DNA of 16,494 nt from an uncultured Mitsuokella sp. (GTDB lineage: Bacteria > Bacillota > Negativicutes > Selenomonadales > Selenomonadaceae). Under the pieces are notes generated by a model, which was not told where the DNA came from, did no database searches, and saw only the letters and a list, made by a program, of their open reading frames with translations. Below are positions 7,955-15,148 of this stretch, in pieces. The stretch lies in the NCBI GenBank assembly GCA_900770895.1, contig CAAGMF010000129.1, positions 1 to 16,494 of the forward strand. The letters are read 5' to 3'. The position numbers and the translations under genes were made by a program. The first letter of the stretch is position 1, and the number at the start of each line of letters is the position of its first letter.

Positions 7955-9199
7955 TCACTCTGCGAATTTCTTGAGCAGCAGGCAGGCATTGTGGCCGCCA
8001 AAGCCGAACGAGTTCGAGATGGCTGCCCGCACCGTCTTAGCCTTGGCCTTGTTCGGCACATAGTCGAGGTCGAGACCCTCATCCTGCGTCTCATAGTTGA
8101 TCGTCGGAGGCAGCATATCATTCTCGACAGCGAGTGCTGTAGCTATGCACTCGACACCGCCGGCTGCACCGAGCAGATGGCCCGTCATGGATTTGATCGA
8201 GGATACCGATACATTCTTGGCAGCGTCGCCCCAGACCGTCTTGATGGCCTCGGTCTCGCCGGCATCGTTCATATGCGTCGAGGTACCGTGGGCATTGACG
8301 TAGTCGACTTCGTCAGCCTTCATGCCGGCATCATCGAGAGCCAGCTGCATGCACTTGGCCTGGAACTCGCCGTGCGGTGCCGGGCTCGTGATATGATAGG
8401 CATCCGAGTTCGCGCCGTAGCCGGCGATCTCCGCGTATATATGAGCGCCGCGCTTCTGAGCATGCTCGAGCGTCTCGAGCACGACGATGCCTGCGCCCTC
8501 GCCCATGACGAAGCCGGAGCGGTTCGCATCGAACGGACGCGAAGCATGAGCCGGATCATCGTTGTGGTCGGTGCAGAGAGCCTTCATCGCGCAGAAACCA
8601 GCGACTGCAGCCTGAGATATGGAAGCCTCCGTGCCACCGGCAACCATGACGTCTGCCTTGCCATGCTGCAGCACGCGGAATGCATCACCGATGCAGTTCG
8701 AGCCCGTAGCGCAAGCCGTGACCACGCACGACGAAGGACCGTGCAGCTTGTAAGTGATCGAGACCTGTCCTGCCGCCATGTTCGCGATCATCATCGGGAT
8801 GAAGAACGGGCTGATATGACGCGGGCCCTTGTCAAAGAACTTCTCGTACTGGCTGTGCATCGTCTCGATACCGCCGATACCAGCACCGATGTAGGTGCCG
8901 ATGCGCTCATGATCCTCTTTGTCGAGATCGAGAGCCGCATCCTTGAGTGCCATGCCCGTAGCCGCCACGGCGAACTGCGCATAGCGGTCCATGCGGCGTG
9001 CCTCTTTGCGGTCGATGTAGTCTTTCGGCTCGAAATCCTTTACCTCGCCAGCAATCTGCGCGCCGTAATCCGTCGCATCAAAACGGGTGATCTTGCCGAT
9101 GCCATTCTTGCCCTCGAGCAGGGCCTGCCAGAAATTATCCTTACCCGTCCCTATCGGGGAAATAACACCTATACCCGTTATAACAACTCTATTTTTCAA
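7955..9199 (-). CDS. fabF: 3-oxoacyl-ACP synthase II (KAS II)
   Basis: FabF condenses malonyl-ACP with a growing acyl-ACP in fatty acid elongation. The 414 residues are the family's usual length. The catalytic triad is visible: Cys163 in VVTACATGSN, His304 in NAHGTST and His341 in SMTGHLLGAAGG, with Lys336 in SSIKS. The N-terminus MKNRVVITGIGVISPIG matches the family, which fixes the start at TTG 9199, preceded by AAGGAG at 7 bp. It lies 39 bp after the FabK-like gene and is followed at 4 bp by rnc. No KAS III (FabH) gene is present in the window, so FabF must rely on a primer-forming enzyme encoded elsewhere. Confidence 0.97.
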   Translation of the reverse strand: MKNRVVITGIGVISPIGTGKDNFWQALLEGKNGIGKITRFDATDYGAQIAGEVKDFEPKDYIDRKEARRMDRYAQFAVAATGMALKDAALDLDKEDHERIGTYIGAGIGGIETMHSQYEKFFDKGPRHISPFFIPMMIANMAAGQVSITYKLHGPSSCVVTACATGSNCIGDAFRVLQHGKADVMVAGGTEASISQAAVAGFCAMKALCTDHNDDPAHASRPFDANRSGFVMGEGAGIVVLETLEHAQKRGAHIYAEIAGYGANSDAYHITSPAPHGEFQAKCMQLALDDAGMKADEVDYVNAHGTSTHMNDAGETEAIKTVWGDAAKNVSVSSIKSMTGHLLGAAGGVECIATALAVENDMLPPTINYETQDEGLDLDYVPNKAKAKTVRAAISNSFGFGGHNACLLLKKFAE

Positions 9200-9238
9200 A
9201 ACCTGCTCCTTCCCAGCTCTATCCCATGAGCTCTTTTC

Positions 9239-10183
9239 TCAGTTGGCAGCTGCGGCCTCAGCCGTGAGCTGTGCAAATATCTCGTGTACTGACAATATTT
9301 TCTTTATATGTGGCATATACTCGCCCGTGAATACGAGCCCCGTCTCTACATCGCCCTGCTGAGCCCTGATGAGCGCGCGGATGATGCAGAAATTATGCTT
9401 GCAAGCCTTCAGGCACTGGTCGCACTGCTTCGGCGGCACCGGCCCCTCGAGCACACGTGCTGAGAATGGTGTGCGCACCGCCCGGCCCGGCAGGCCGACT
9501 GGCGAATGAATGACCACGATGTCCTCTGGCTTCGATTTCAGATAATACTCCTTGAGAGCCGGAGCGGCGTTCGATTCCTTGCTGGCCGCGAACCGCGAGC
9601 CCATCTGGACGCCATTGGCCCCCATCTTTATAAAATCAACGATGTCCTGGCCCGAGAGGACGCCGCCAGCCGCTATGACTGGTATCTTTACGGCTTCACG
9701 GATGGCCGGTATGAGCTTGCGCACGGACTTATCCGTGCCGAGATGCCCTCCGGCCTCCTTGCCCTCGACGACGATGGCCGTCGCGCCAAGACGCTCTGAT
9801 ATCTTTGCTAATTTTACCGACGAGACAATTGGTACGATCGGCGTGCCTGACTCTTTGCCATAGCCGAACATATCACGTGAGAAGCCAGCTCCTGCCACTA
9901 TGAGGTCGATGCCCTCGCTGATAGCCGTCTTGACTATGCCTGCGAAGTCACGGGCTGCCACCATGATATTGATGCCGATGATACCAGACGTAAGTGAACG
10001 AGCGAGCCGGATTTCATAGCGAAGCTCGTCATGGCTCATGCCCGACGCCGCAATGAGGCCGATACCGCCCTCATTGGCTACCGCCGCTGCCAGACGTGCC
10101 GTGGAGAGTCGTATCGCCATACCGCCCTGTACGATAGGGATGCGGGCAATCTTCTCACCTATTTTCAGCTCTGGAAGCTTCAA
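9239..10183 (-). CDS. FabK/nitronate monooxygenase-family FMN flavoprotein with C-terminal four-cysteine motif
   Basis: This is an FMN-dependent TIM-barrel protein of the nitronate monooxygenase/FabK family, 314 residues long. IPIVQGGMAIRLS (15-27), the FabK-equivalent His147 in KEAGGHLGT, and the flavin phosphate loop IPVIAAGGV...GANGVQMGSRF (168-198) place it in the family. It is not a duplicate of the neighbouring fabK: the FabK residues HIGE are HLGT here. The C-terminus carries Cys254-x2-Cys257-x3-Cys261-x4-Cys266, absent from FabK, which could bind zinc or an iron-sulfur cluster. The start is TTG at 10183 with GGAGGAG about 5 bp upstream. The gene lies between acpP and fabF, suggesting a role in acyl-chain metabolism (possibly an alternative enoyl reductase or an unsaturated fatty acid step), but the reaction is unknown. 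Confidence 0.88.
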   Translation of the reverse strand: MKLPELKIGEKIARIPIVQGGMAIRLSTARLAAAVANEGGIGLIAASGMSHDELRYEIRLARSLTSGIIGINIMVAARDFAGIVKTAISEGIDLIVAGAGFSRDMFGYGKESGTPIVPIVSSVKLAKISERLGATAIVVEGKEAGGHLGTDKSVRKLIPAIREAVKIPVIAAGGVLSGQDIVDFIKMGANGVQMGSRFAASKESNAAPALKEYYLKSKPEDIVVIHSPVGLPGRAVRTPFSARVLEGPVPPKQCDQCLKACKHNFCIIRALIRAQQGDVETGLVFTGEYMPHIKKILSVHEIFAQLTAEAAAAN

Positions 10184-10206
10184 TGTTACTCCTCCAATCT
10201 CTTTAC

Positions 10207-10220
10207 CTTCCTATAGGAAG
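10207..10220. repeat. Perfect 14-bp palindrome in the acpP/FabK-like intergenic region
   Basis: CTTCCTATAGGAAG is fully self-complementary. It lies 23 bp upstream of the TTG start of the FabK-like gene and could be a small regulatory site or an mRNA hairpin in its leader. No known consensus is recognised. Confidence 0.4.
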
Positions 10221-10253
10221 CATCTGCCTCACGACAAAAACGCTCCCTTTAGA

Positions 10254-10281
10254 AAATCCCGCGAATTGCTTCACGGGATTT
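10254..10281 (-). terminator. Hairpin after acpP, possible partial terminator or mRNA stabiliser
   Basis: AAATCCCG (10254-10261) pairs with CGGGATTT (10274-10281), extended past one mismatch by GAA (10263-10265) / TTC (10270-10272). It lies 21 bp past the acpP stop. On the minus strand the stem ends in ATTTTC, a short U-run, so termination would be incomplete. This would raise acpP transcripts relative to the downstream genes. Confidence 0.55.
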
Positions 10282-10302
10282 CAAAAGGTAAGACGTTCAA
10301 AC

Positions 10303-10542
10303 TTACTTGTTCTGGTCGATGTAGTTGACTACATCCTGAACTGTCTTGATTTTCTCAGCGGCCTCATCAGGAATCTCGATATTGAACTCCTCCTCGAAAG
10401 CCATGATAAGCTCTACGATATCGAGGGAATCAGCACCGAGGTCATCGATGAAAGTGGAATCAATGCTGACCTCATCCGGCTCAACACCGAGCTGCTCAAC
10501 AACGATGCCACGAACTTTCTCGAAAGTAGACTCTTCTGCCAT
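10303..10542 (-). CDS. acpP: Acyl carrier protein
   Basis: ACP carries growing acyl chains on a phosphopantetheine arm. The 79-residue acidic protein has the attachment motif GADSLDIVEL, with Ser39 the modified residue. The start is ATG at 10542, with a full AAGGAGG ribosome site 8 bp upstream. An in-frame GTG at 10551 lies inside that ribosome site and is rejected. The near-ideal ribosome site fits the high abundance of ACP. It sits 39 bp after fabG and is followed by a hairpin that may partly terminate transcription. Confidence 0.98.
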   Translation of the reverse strand: MAEESTFEKVRGIVVEQLGVEPDEVSIDSTFIDDLGADSLDIVELIMAFEEEFNIEIPDEAAEKIKTVQDVVNYIDQNK

Positions 10543-10581
10543 TACTTTCACCTCCTTAAATTGTTATCCTATATAGTTATA

Positions 10582-11325
10582 TCACATAACCATGCCACCG
10601 TCTACATTGACGACCTGGCCTGTAATATAGGATGCTTCATCAGATACGAGGAAACATACGGCTTTCGCCACATCCTCCGCCTCGCCGATGCGCTTGAGCG
10701 GGATAGCTGCCAGCATGCCCTCCTTGACCTTGTCCGGCAGGACGGCAGTCATATCGGTATTGATGCATCCCGGCGCCACCATGTTCACCGTGATGCCGCG
10801 CGCTGCGAGCTCTTTGGCGGCCGACTTCGAAAAGCCGATGACGCCTGCCTTGGCAGCCGCATAGTTCGTCTGACCGGCATTGCCCATGAGTCCGACGACA
10901 GAGGCCATATTGACGATGCGTCCATAGCGCTTCTTCATCATGAGCTTCGAGACGACCTTCGTGCAGTGGAACACGCCCTTGAGGTTCGTATTGATTACTG
11001 CATCGAAATCTTCTTCCTTCATGCGCATGAGCAGGCCATCGCGCGTGATGCCGGCATTATTGACGAGGATGTCGATCGTGCCGAAAGCGTCGGTGACTGT
11101 CTTGACCATGGCCTCGACAGCTGCTGCGTCAGAGACATCAGCCTGAACGACGATCGCCGTGCCGCCAGCCGCCTCGATCTCAGCCTTGACCGCTTCAGCC
11201 TTGTCCTGGCTGCCAGCGTAGTTGATCGCGACCTTCGCACCCTCGCTGGCCAGCTTCAGCGCTATCGCCCGGCCGATGCCGCGCGAGGCACCCGTGACCA
11301 GGGCGCATTTACCGTCTAAAAGCAT
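10582..11325 (-). CDS. fabG: 3-oxoacyl-ACP reductase
   Basis: FabG reduces 3-oxoacyl-ACP to 3-hydroxyacyl-ACP with NADPH. It is a 247-residue classical short-chain dehydrogenase. Visible elements are the cofactor loop TGASRGIG (11-18), NNAG (89-92), Asn114, and the catalytic Ser142, Tyr155 and Lys159 in ASVVGLMGNAGQTNYAAAK. APGCINTDMT follows. The ATG at 11325 is 1 bp after the fabD stop, and its GGAGG ribosome site lies within the last fabD codons, so translation is likely coupled. A longer in-frame start at 11352 would overlap fabD and is not supported. Confidence 0.97.
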   Translation of the reverse strand: MLLDGKCALVTGASRGIGRAIALKLASEGAKVAINYAGSQDKAEAVKAEIEAAGGTAIVVQADVSDAAAVEAMVKTVTDAFGTIDILVNNAGITRDGLLMRMKEEDFDAVINTNLKGVFHCTKVVSKLMMKKRYGRIVNMASVVGLMGNAGQTNYAAAKAGVIGFSKSAAKELAARGITVNMVAPGCINTDMTAVLPDKVKEGMLAAIPLKRIGEAEDVAKAVCFLVSDEASYITGQVVNVDGGMVM

Positions 11326-11326
11326 A

Positions 11327-12274
11327 TTAGCGGACCTCCCGTAAATAGTCAAGAGTTTTTTGCAGGCTCTCGATATTTTCTACGTTCAGGCTCTTGATTC
11401 CCGTCTTGTCGATGCGGCGGTTGAAGCCGCAGAGCGTCTTGCCCGGGCCGGCCTCGACGAATGTATCAGCGCCGAACTCCTGCATCGTATGGACGCAGTC
11501 GATCCACTTGACCGGATGATCTGCCTGAGCCACGAGATTGGCCTTGATATCGGCAGCGCTCGTCTCGAGCTTGCCCGTATAGTTCGACACGACAGGTATC
11601 GCCGCATCGCGGATTGCCGTCTGATCCAGCTCAGCTGCCAGCTTCTTCGCAGCCGGCTCCATGAGCGTCGAATGGAACGGTGCCGATACCGGCAGGATGA
11701 CGGCTTTCTTCGCGCCAGCGGCCTTCAGCGTCTCCACGGCCGCCTCGACGCCCGCAGTCGTACCGGCGATGACCGTCTGGCCCGGGCAGTTGAAATTAAC
11801 TGCCTGTACAGCGCCAGCGCTCTCCGATGCCTTCTGGCAGGCATCGATGATGACATCGTCGCTGAGACCGATGATTGCTGCCATGCCGCCCTGACCGACC
11901 GGGACGGCCTCCTGCATGTACTGGCCGCGATGATGCACGAGTACTACAGCATCCTGGAAATCGAGCGCACCAGCCGCTACGAGAGCCGAATACTCACCGA
12001 GGCTGTGACCGCCCGTCACATCCGGCTCCACACCGTTCTCCTTGAGCAGCTCGTAGGCGATGACACTCATCGTGAGGATGGCCGGCTGGGTATTCGCCGT
12101 CAGCTTCAGATCCTCTGCCGGACCCTCGAAGCACATATCCTTTATAGAGTAGCCCAGTGCCTCGTCCGCCTGCTCGAACAGCTTCTTCGCAATCGGATAC
12201 TGCTCATAGAAGTCCTTGCCCATGCCTACAGCCTGAGCTCCCTGTCCCGGGAATACGAATGCCAGTTTATTCAC
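11327..12274 (-). CDS. fabD: Malonyl-CoA:ACP transacylase
   Basis: FabD transfers malonyl from CoA to ACP, supplying extender units for FabF. The 315-residue protein starts FVFPGQGAQAVGMG. It has the nucleophile Ser91 in GHSLGEYSAL, the malonyl-binding Arg116 in HHRGQYMQ and the catalytic His201 in SAPFHSTLM. The start is GTG at 12274, preceded by CAGGGGGTAA. It is 36 bp after fabK and followed immediately by fabG. All key residues are intact. Confidence 0.97.
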   Translation of the reverse strand: MNKLAFVFPGQGAQAVGMGKDFYEQYPIAKKLFEQADEALGYSIKDMCFEGPAEDLKLTANTQPAILTMSVIAYELLKENGVEPDVTGGHSLGEYSALVAAGALDFQDAVVLVHHRGQYMQEAVPVGQGGMAAIIGLSDDVIIDACQKASESAGAVQAVNFNCPGQTVIAGTTAGVEAAVETLKAAGAKKAVILPVSAPFHSTLMEPAAKKLAAELDQTAIRDAAIPVVSNYTGKLETSAADIKANLVAQADHPVKWIDCVHTMQEFGADTFVEAGPGKTLCGFNRRIDKTGIKSLNVENIESLQKTLDYLREVR

Positions 12275-12310
12275 GTTATTACCCCCTGTATCGTATCTAA
12301 AGATGCCCTA

Positions 12311-13258
12311 TTATTTGCAATTAGCCTCAGCCGCCTGGAATGCCTGCGGCAGGCCATTCACTATGTCCTCGATGATCTTCTTGACCGGCTTGATATCATT
12401 GAGCATACCCGAAATCTGGCCGATCATGACCGAGCCGTTCTCGACATCGCCCTCATGCGTTGCCCGATGCAGGCTGCCGACGCCGAGCTTCTCGAGCTCC
12501 TCTGCCGGAGCATTGCTCGACTCGAGCTCGAAGAACTTGCGCGTCAGCTTGTTCTGCAGCACGCGTGCCGGATGTCCGAGCGTGCGCCCTGTCACGACCG
12601 TCGAGCGGTCGCGGGCTTTGAGGACCATCTTCTTATAATTCGGATGCGCGATGCACTCCTCGCTCATGACGAAGCGGGAGCCCATCTGCACTGCGCTCGC
12701 ACCCAGTGCGAATGCCGCCGCCATGCCGCGCGAATCGCCGATACCGCCAGCACCGATGACCGGCACATCGACAGCATCCACTACCTGCGGGATGAGCGGC
12801 ATCGTCGCGATCTCGCCGATATGACCGCCTGACTCCGTGCCCTCGGCGATGACTGCATCAGCGCCCGAGCGCACGAGGCGCTTCGCGAGCGCGACGGAGG
12901 CCACGACCGGGATGACCTTCGAGCCGATTTCTTTCAGCTCCGGCACATACTCGCCCGGATTGCCAGCGCCCGTCGTCACGACCGGTACGCGCTCCTCGAG
13001 CACGACCTGCATAACCTCTTTGACATACGGGCTCATGAGCATGACATTGACACCGAACGGCTTATCCGTCCAGCCCTTGCATTTCTGTATTTCAGCGCGC
13101 AGCACCTCCGGCGGCATATGACCGGCGCCGATGATGCCCAGACCACCTGCATTCGAGACCGCGGATGCGAGCTCTGCCGTACCGATCCAGGCCATACCGC
13201 CCTGGAAAATCGGGTATTTGATATTCAGCAGCTTGCAGATCACATTGTTTTCAAACAT
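12311..13258 (-). CDS. fabK: Enoyl-ACP reductase II (FMN-dependent)
   Basis: FabK reduces enoyl-ACP in the last step of each elongation cycle. It is the FMN-containing alternative to FabI and is usually insensitive to triclosan. Of its 315 residues, YPIFQGGMAWIGTAELASAVSNAGGLGIIG (15-44) forms the start of the barrel. His146 in ESGGHIGE is the catalytic-site histidine region, and VIGAGGIGDSRGMAAAFALGASAVQMGSRF binds FMN phosphate. The ATG at 13258 has GGAGG about 12 bp and AAAGG about 3 bp upstream. It lies 15 bp after plsX, the place often occupied by fabH in related clusters. Confidence 0.95.
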   Translation of the reverse strand: MFENNVICKLLNIKYPIFQGGMAWIGTAELASAVSNAGGLGIIGAGHMPPEVLRAEIQKCKGWTDKPFGVNVMLMSPYVKEVMQVVLEERVPVVTTGAGNPGEYVPELKEIGSKVIPVVASVALAKRLVRSGADAVIAEGTESGGHIGEIATMPLIPQVVDAVDVPVIGAGGIGDSRGMAAAFALGASAVQMGSRFVMSEECIAHPNYKKMVLKARDRSTVVTGRTLGHPARVLQNKLTRKFFELESSNAPAEELEKLGVGSLHRATHEGDVENGSVMIGQISGMLNDIKPVKKIIEDIVNGLPQAFQAAEANCK

Positions 13259-13273
13259 TTACCTTTGTCCTCC

Positions 13274-14326
13274 TCAGCCCATTTTACGATGCGGGTTGCC
13301 TTTTTCTGCGCTATCATTCAGCAGGATTTCTTCCTTTGCCAGAGACTCGCGTATGCGGCTTACGACATCGCTGTTCACGTAGTCTACCGCCACGCCGATC
13401 GCACTGCATACGGACTTGGCATTCGAGGAGCCATGCCCGATCAGTACACAGCCATTCACTCCGAGGAGCGGCGCTCCGCCGTACTCCGTGACATCGAGAC
13501 GGCGGCCGAGCTTCTTCAGTGCCGGCATGACCAGTATCGCTCCGAGCTTGGCCAGTATGCCGCCATCTTTGATGGCTTCCTTGATCAGCTTCATTATTGT
13601 TTTCGCAAGGCCCTCTGCAAATTTTAGCACAACATTGCCGGTAAATCCATCACAAATTATTACGTCGAAATTACCTTTCGGAATGTCGCGCCCCTCCGCA
13701 TTGCCGCCGAAGTTGAATGTCGTGACCTGCTTCAGCAGATGATACGTGGCTTTGGCCTGCTCATTGCCTTTCGTCTCCTCCTCACCGATGTTCAGGAGAC
13801 CGACGCGCGGATTCTTCTTGCCGAAAACATACTCGGCGTAAAGGGAACCCATCAGACCGTTCTGTACGAGATTTTCCGGCTTGGCATCGACGATGGCACC
13901 CGAATCGAGCATGAGGGTGACGCCCTTCGGCGTCGGCATCGGCGTCGCTATCGTCGGACGACTGATGCCCTTGATGCGCCGCAGCAGGAGCTGGGCAGCC
14001 GTGACGGCGCCGCCGGTGGAGCCCGCTGAGAAAACAGCATCGCACGTGCCGTCCTTGACGAGCCGGGTGGCCACCACGATGGAAGCGTCCTTCTTCGTAC
14101 GGACGGCCTCGGCCGGATGCTCCCCCATCTCGACGACCTGCGAGGCGTGCTGGATTGTGATGCCGAGCTTCTCCCATCCCGACACGCGCTTCAGCACTTC
14201 ACGGATGCGGGCCTCATCGCCCACGAGGACTATTTCACAATTATACTTCTTGGCTGCCCGAACTGCACCGAATACGACCTGTTCCGGTGCGTAATCGCCG
14301 CCCATCGCATCAACCGCTATCTTCAT
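13274..14326 (-). CDS. plsX: Phosphate acyltransferase (acyl-ACP:phosphate)
   Basis: PlsX makes acyl-phosphate from acyl-ACP and phosphate, feeding PlsY for phosphatidic acid synthesis. The 350 residues are the family's usual length. The N-terminus MKIAVDAMGGDYAPEQVV is diagnostic. GSTGGAVTAA, LMLDSGAIVDAKPENLVQ and DGFTGNVVLKFAEG are conserved family segments. The ATG at 14326 has AGGAG about 9 bp upstream. It is 32 bp after fapR and 15 bp before fabK. The fapR-plsX pairing links lipid synthesis to malonyl-CoA level, as in Bacillus. Confidence 0.97.
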   Translation of the reverse strand: MKIAVDAMGGDYAPEQVVFGAVRAAKKYNCEIVLVGDEARIREVLKRVSGWEKLGITIQHASQVVEMGEHPAEAVRTKKDASIVVATRLVKDGTCDAVFSAGSTGGAVTAAQLLLRRIKGISRPTIATPMPTPKGVTLMLDSGAIVDAKPENLVQNGLMGSLYAEYVFGKKNPRVGLLNIGEEETKGNEQAKATYHLLKQVTTFNFGGNAEGRDIPKGNFDVIICDGFTGNVVLKFAEGLAKTIMKLIKEAIKDGGILAKLGAILVMPALKKLGRRLDVTEYGGAPLLGVNGCVLIGHGSSNAKSVCSAIGVAVDYVNSDVVSRIRESLAKEEILLNDSAEKGNPHRKMG

Positions 14327-14358
14327 GGAGTTACGCTCCTTACATCTGCCTATCTACC

Positions 14359-14934
14359 CTATCGGTCCGCCAGACCATCGTCGTCCATTGACACAAGTAT
14401 GAACTTGGCCCGGAACACTTCCTGAGTATCATTATGTGTCTTTACCCATACGAAGTACTTATTGCCGCGTACTTTCACGATTTCCGCCTTGGCGATGAGC
14501 TTCTCACCCACATGCACCGGGATCTTGTATTTCACATTGGCGACGCCGGTGACAGCCATCGGCGCATCGATGATAGCCAGCGCCAGCGAATTCGCCTGCG
14601 AGAACATGTAGTAGCCCTTGGCGATCTTCGTGCGGGCGAAGACCATATCATCGGTCACCCGCAGCAGCGAGATGCCCGAGTGGCCGAGCTCGAGATCGAT
14701 GAGCTCACCGACCACGTCGCCGCTCTGGATCGCCTTGATCTTGTTCTGGGCACTCTCCGCCATGCGCCGTATACGGCCCCGGAGCTCCGGAATGCCGAGC
14801 TCGAGACGATCGAGGCGTATGGTCTGGACGGACACGTGCAGACGCTGAGCCAGTTCCTCATCCGTCAGGAACGGTTTCTCCCTGACCTGGGCCATGAGCT
14901 CCTCCTGCCGTATCTTCTTCTTTATGCGAGCCAC
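14359..14934 (-). CDS. fapR: Fatty acid and phospholipid biosynthesis regulator FapR
   Basis: FapR represses fatty acid and phospholipid genes and releases DNA when it binds malonyl-CoA. The 191-residue protein has an N-terminal helix-turn-helix (about 23-42, LTDEELAQRLHVSVQTIRLD) and a linker (LGIPELRGRIRRMAE). A C-terminal hot-dog fold carries the conserved FSQANSLA segment (111-118). The start is GTG at 14934, with CAGGGGGTGA upstream. It heads the plsX-fab cluster, and a FapR-box-like site follows its promoter, so autoregulation of the whole cluster is expected. DNA binding itself is inferred from family knowledge. Confidence 0.95.
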   Translation of the reverse strand: MARIKKKIRQEELMAQVREKPFLTDEELAQRLHVSVQTIRLDRLELGIPELRGRIRRMAESAQNKIKAIQSGDVVGELIDLELGHSGISLLRVTDDMVFARTKIAKGYYMFSQANSLALAIIDAPMAVTGVANVKYKIPVHVGEKLIAKAEIVKVRGNKYFVWVKTHNDTQEVFRAKFILVSMDDDGLADR

Positions 14935-14974
14935 TCGTTCACCCCCTGTCCGTTCTTTCTGATGGAGTCAGGTT

Positions 14975-14991
14975 TTAGTACCTGCTACCAT
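14975..14991 (-). promoter_or_regulatory. FapR-box-like operator upstream of fapR
   Basis: TTAGTA CCTGC TACCAT is a 17-bp imperfect inverted repeat. The left half and spacing agree with the FapR operator as I recall it from Bacillus (TTAGTA, five bases, TACTAA). The right half deviates at two positions. It lies about 9-25 bp downstream of the predicted transcription start, where bound FapR would block initiation. Confidence 0.65.
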
Positions 14992-15006
14992 GAGTTGTTC
15001 ATGACT

Positions 15007-15035
15007 ATTATAGACACTGCCGAATCAAAATGCAA
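15007..15035 (-). promoter_or_regulatory. Predicted fapR operon promoter
   Basis: On the minus strand TTGCAT (15035-15030) and TATAAT (15012-15007) are separated by exactly 17 bp, a strong housekeeping-type promoter. Transcription would start near 15000. It lies downstream of the rpmF terminator, so the fab cluster has its own promoter. Confidence 0.8.
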
Positions 15036-15103
15036 CCCCTATTTTGCGGTTCCTATCACTGTTGCCCCAATGTAATCGGTTTCATCGTCAATTTGAAACA
15101 AAA

Positions 15104-15137
15104 AATAAATAAGCAGGACTATAAGAAGTCCTGCTTA
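15104..15137 (-). terminator. Terminator of the yceD-rpmF operon
   Basis: TAAGCAGGACT (15110-15120) pairs perfectly with AGTCCTGCTTA (15127-15137) across a six-base loop. Read on the minus strand it is followed by TTTATTTTTTG, a good U-tract. It lies 11 bp after the rpmF stop codon. Confidence 0.9.
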
Positions 15138-15148
15138 CCATCTCGCTA

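Noticed and set aside
7177..8121. Longer RNase III frame starting inside fabF
   Set aside because: The extra N-terminal residues are an out-of-frame reading of fabF (Arg/Ser/Thr-rich). RNase III homology starts after the fabF stop.
7991..9229. 412-residue plus-strand open frame opposite fabF
   Set aside because: Antisense shadow of fabF, low-complexity and Arg/His-rich, with no family features.
10543..10551. GTG start for acpP giving MKV before MAEES
   Set aside because: The GTG lies within the AAGGAGGTG ribosome site and the following ATG is perfectly spaced.
11360..12832. 490-residue plus-strand open frame opposite fabD and fabK
   Set aside because: It spans two well-supported genes on the other strand and has shadow-like composition (Leu/Arg/His-rich). 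No domain is seen and no separate promoter or ribosome site is evident.
14935..15148. Additional small gene between fapR and rpmF
   Set aside because: The 214-bp gap is explained by the fapR promoter, FapR-like box and rpmF terminator. The plus-strand frame crossing it is a continuation of a fapR shadow.
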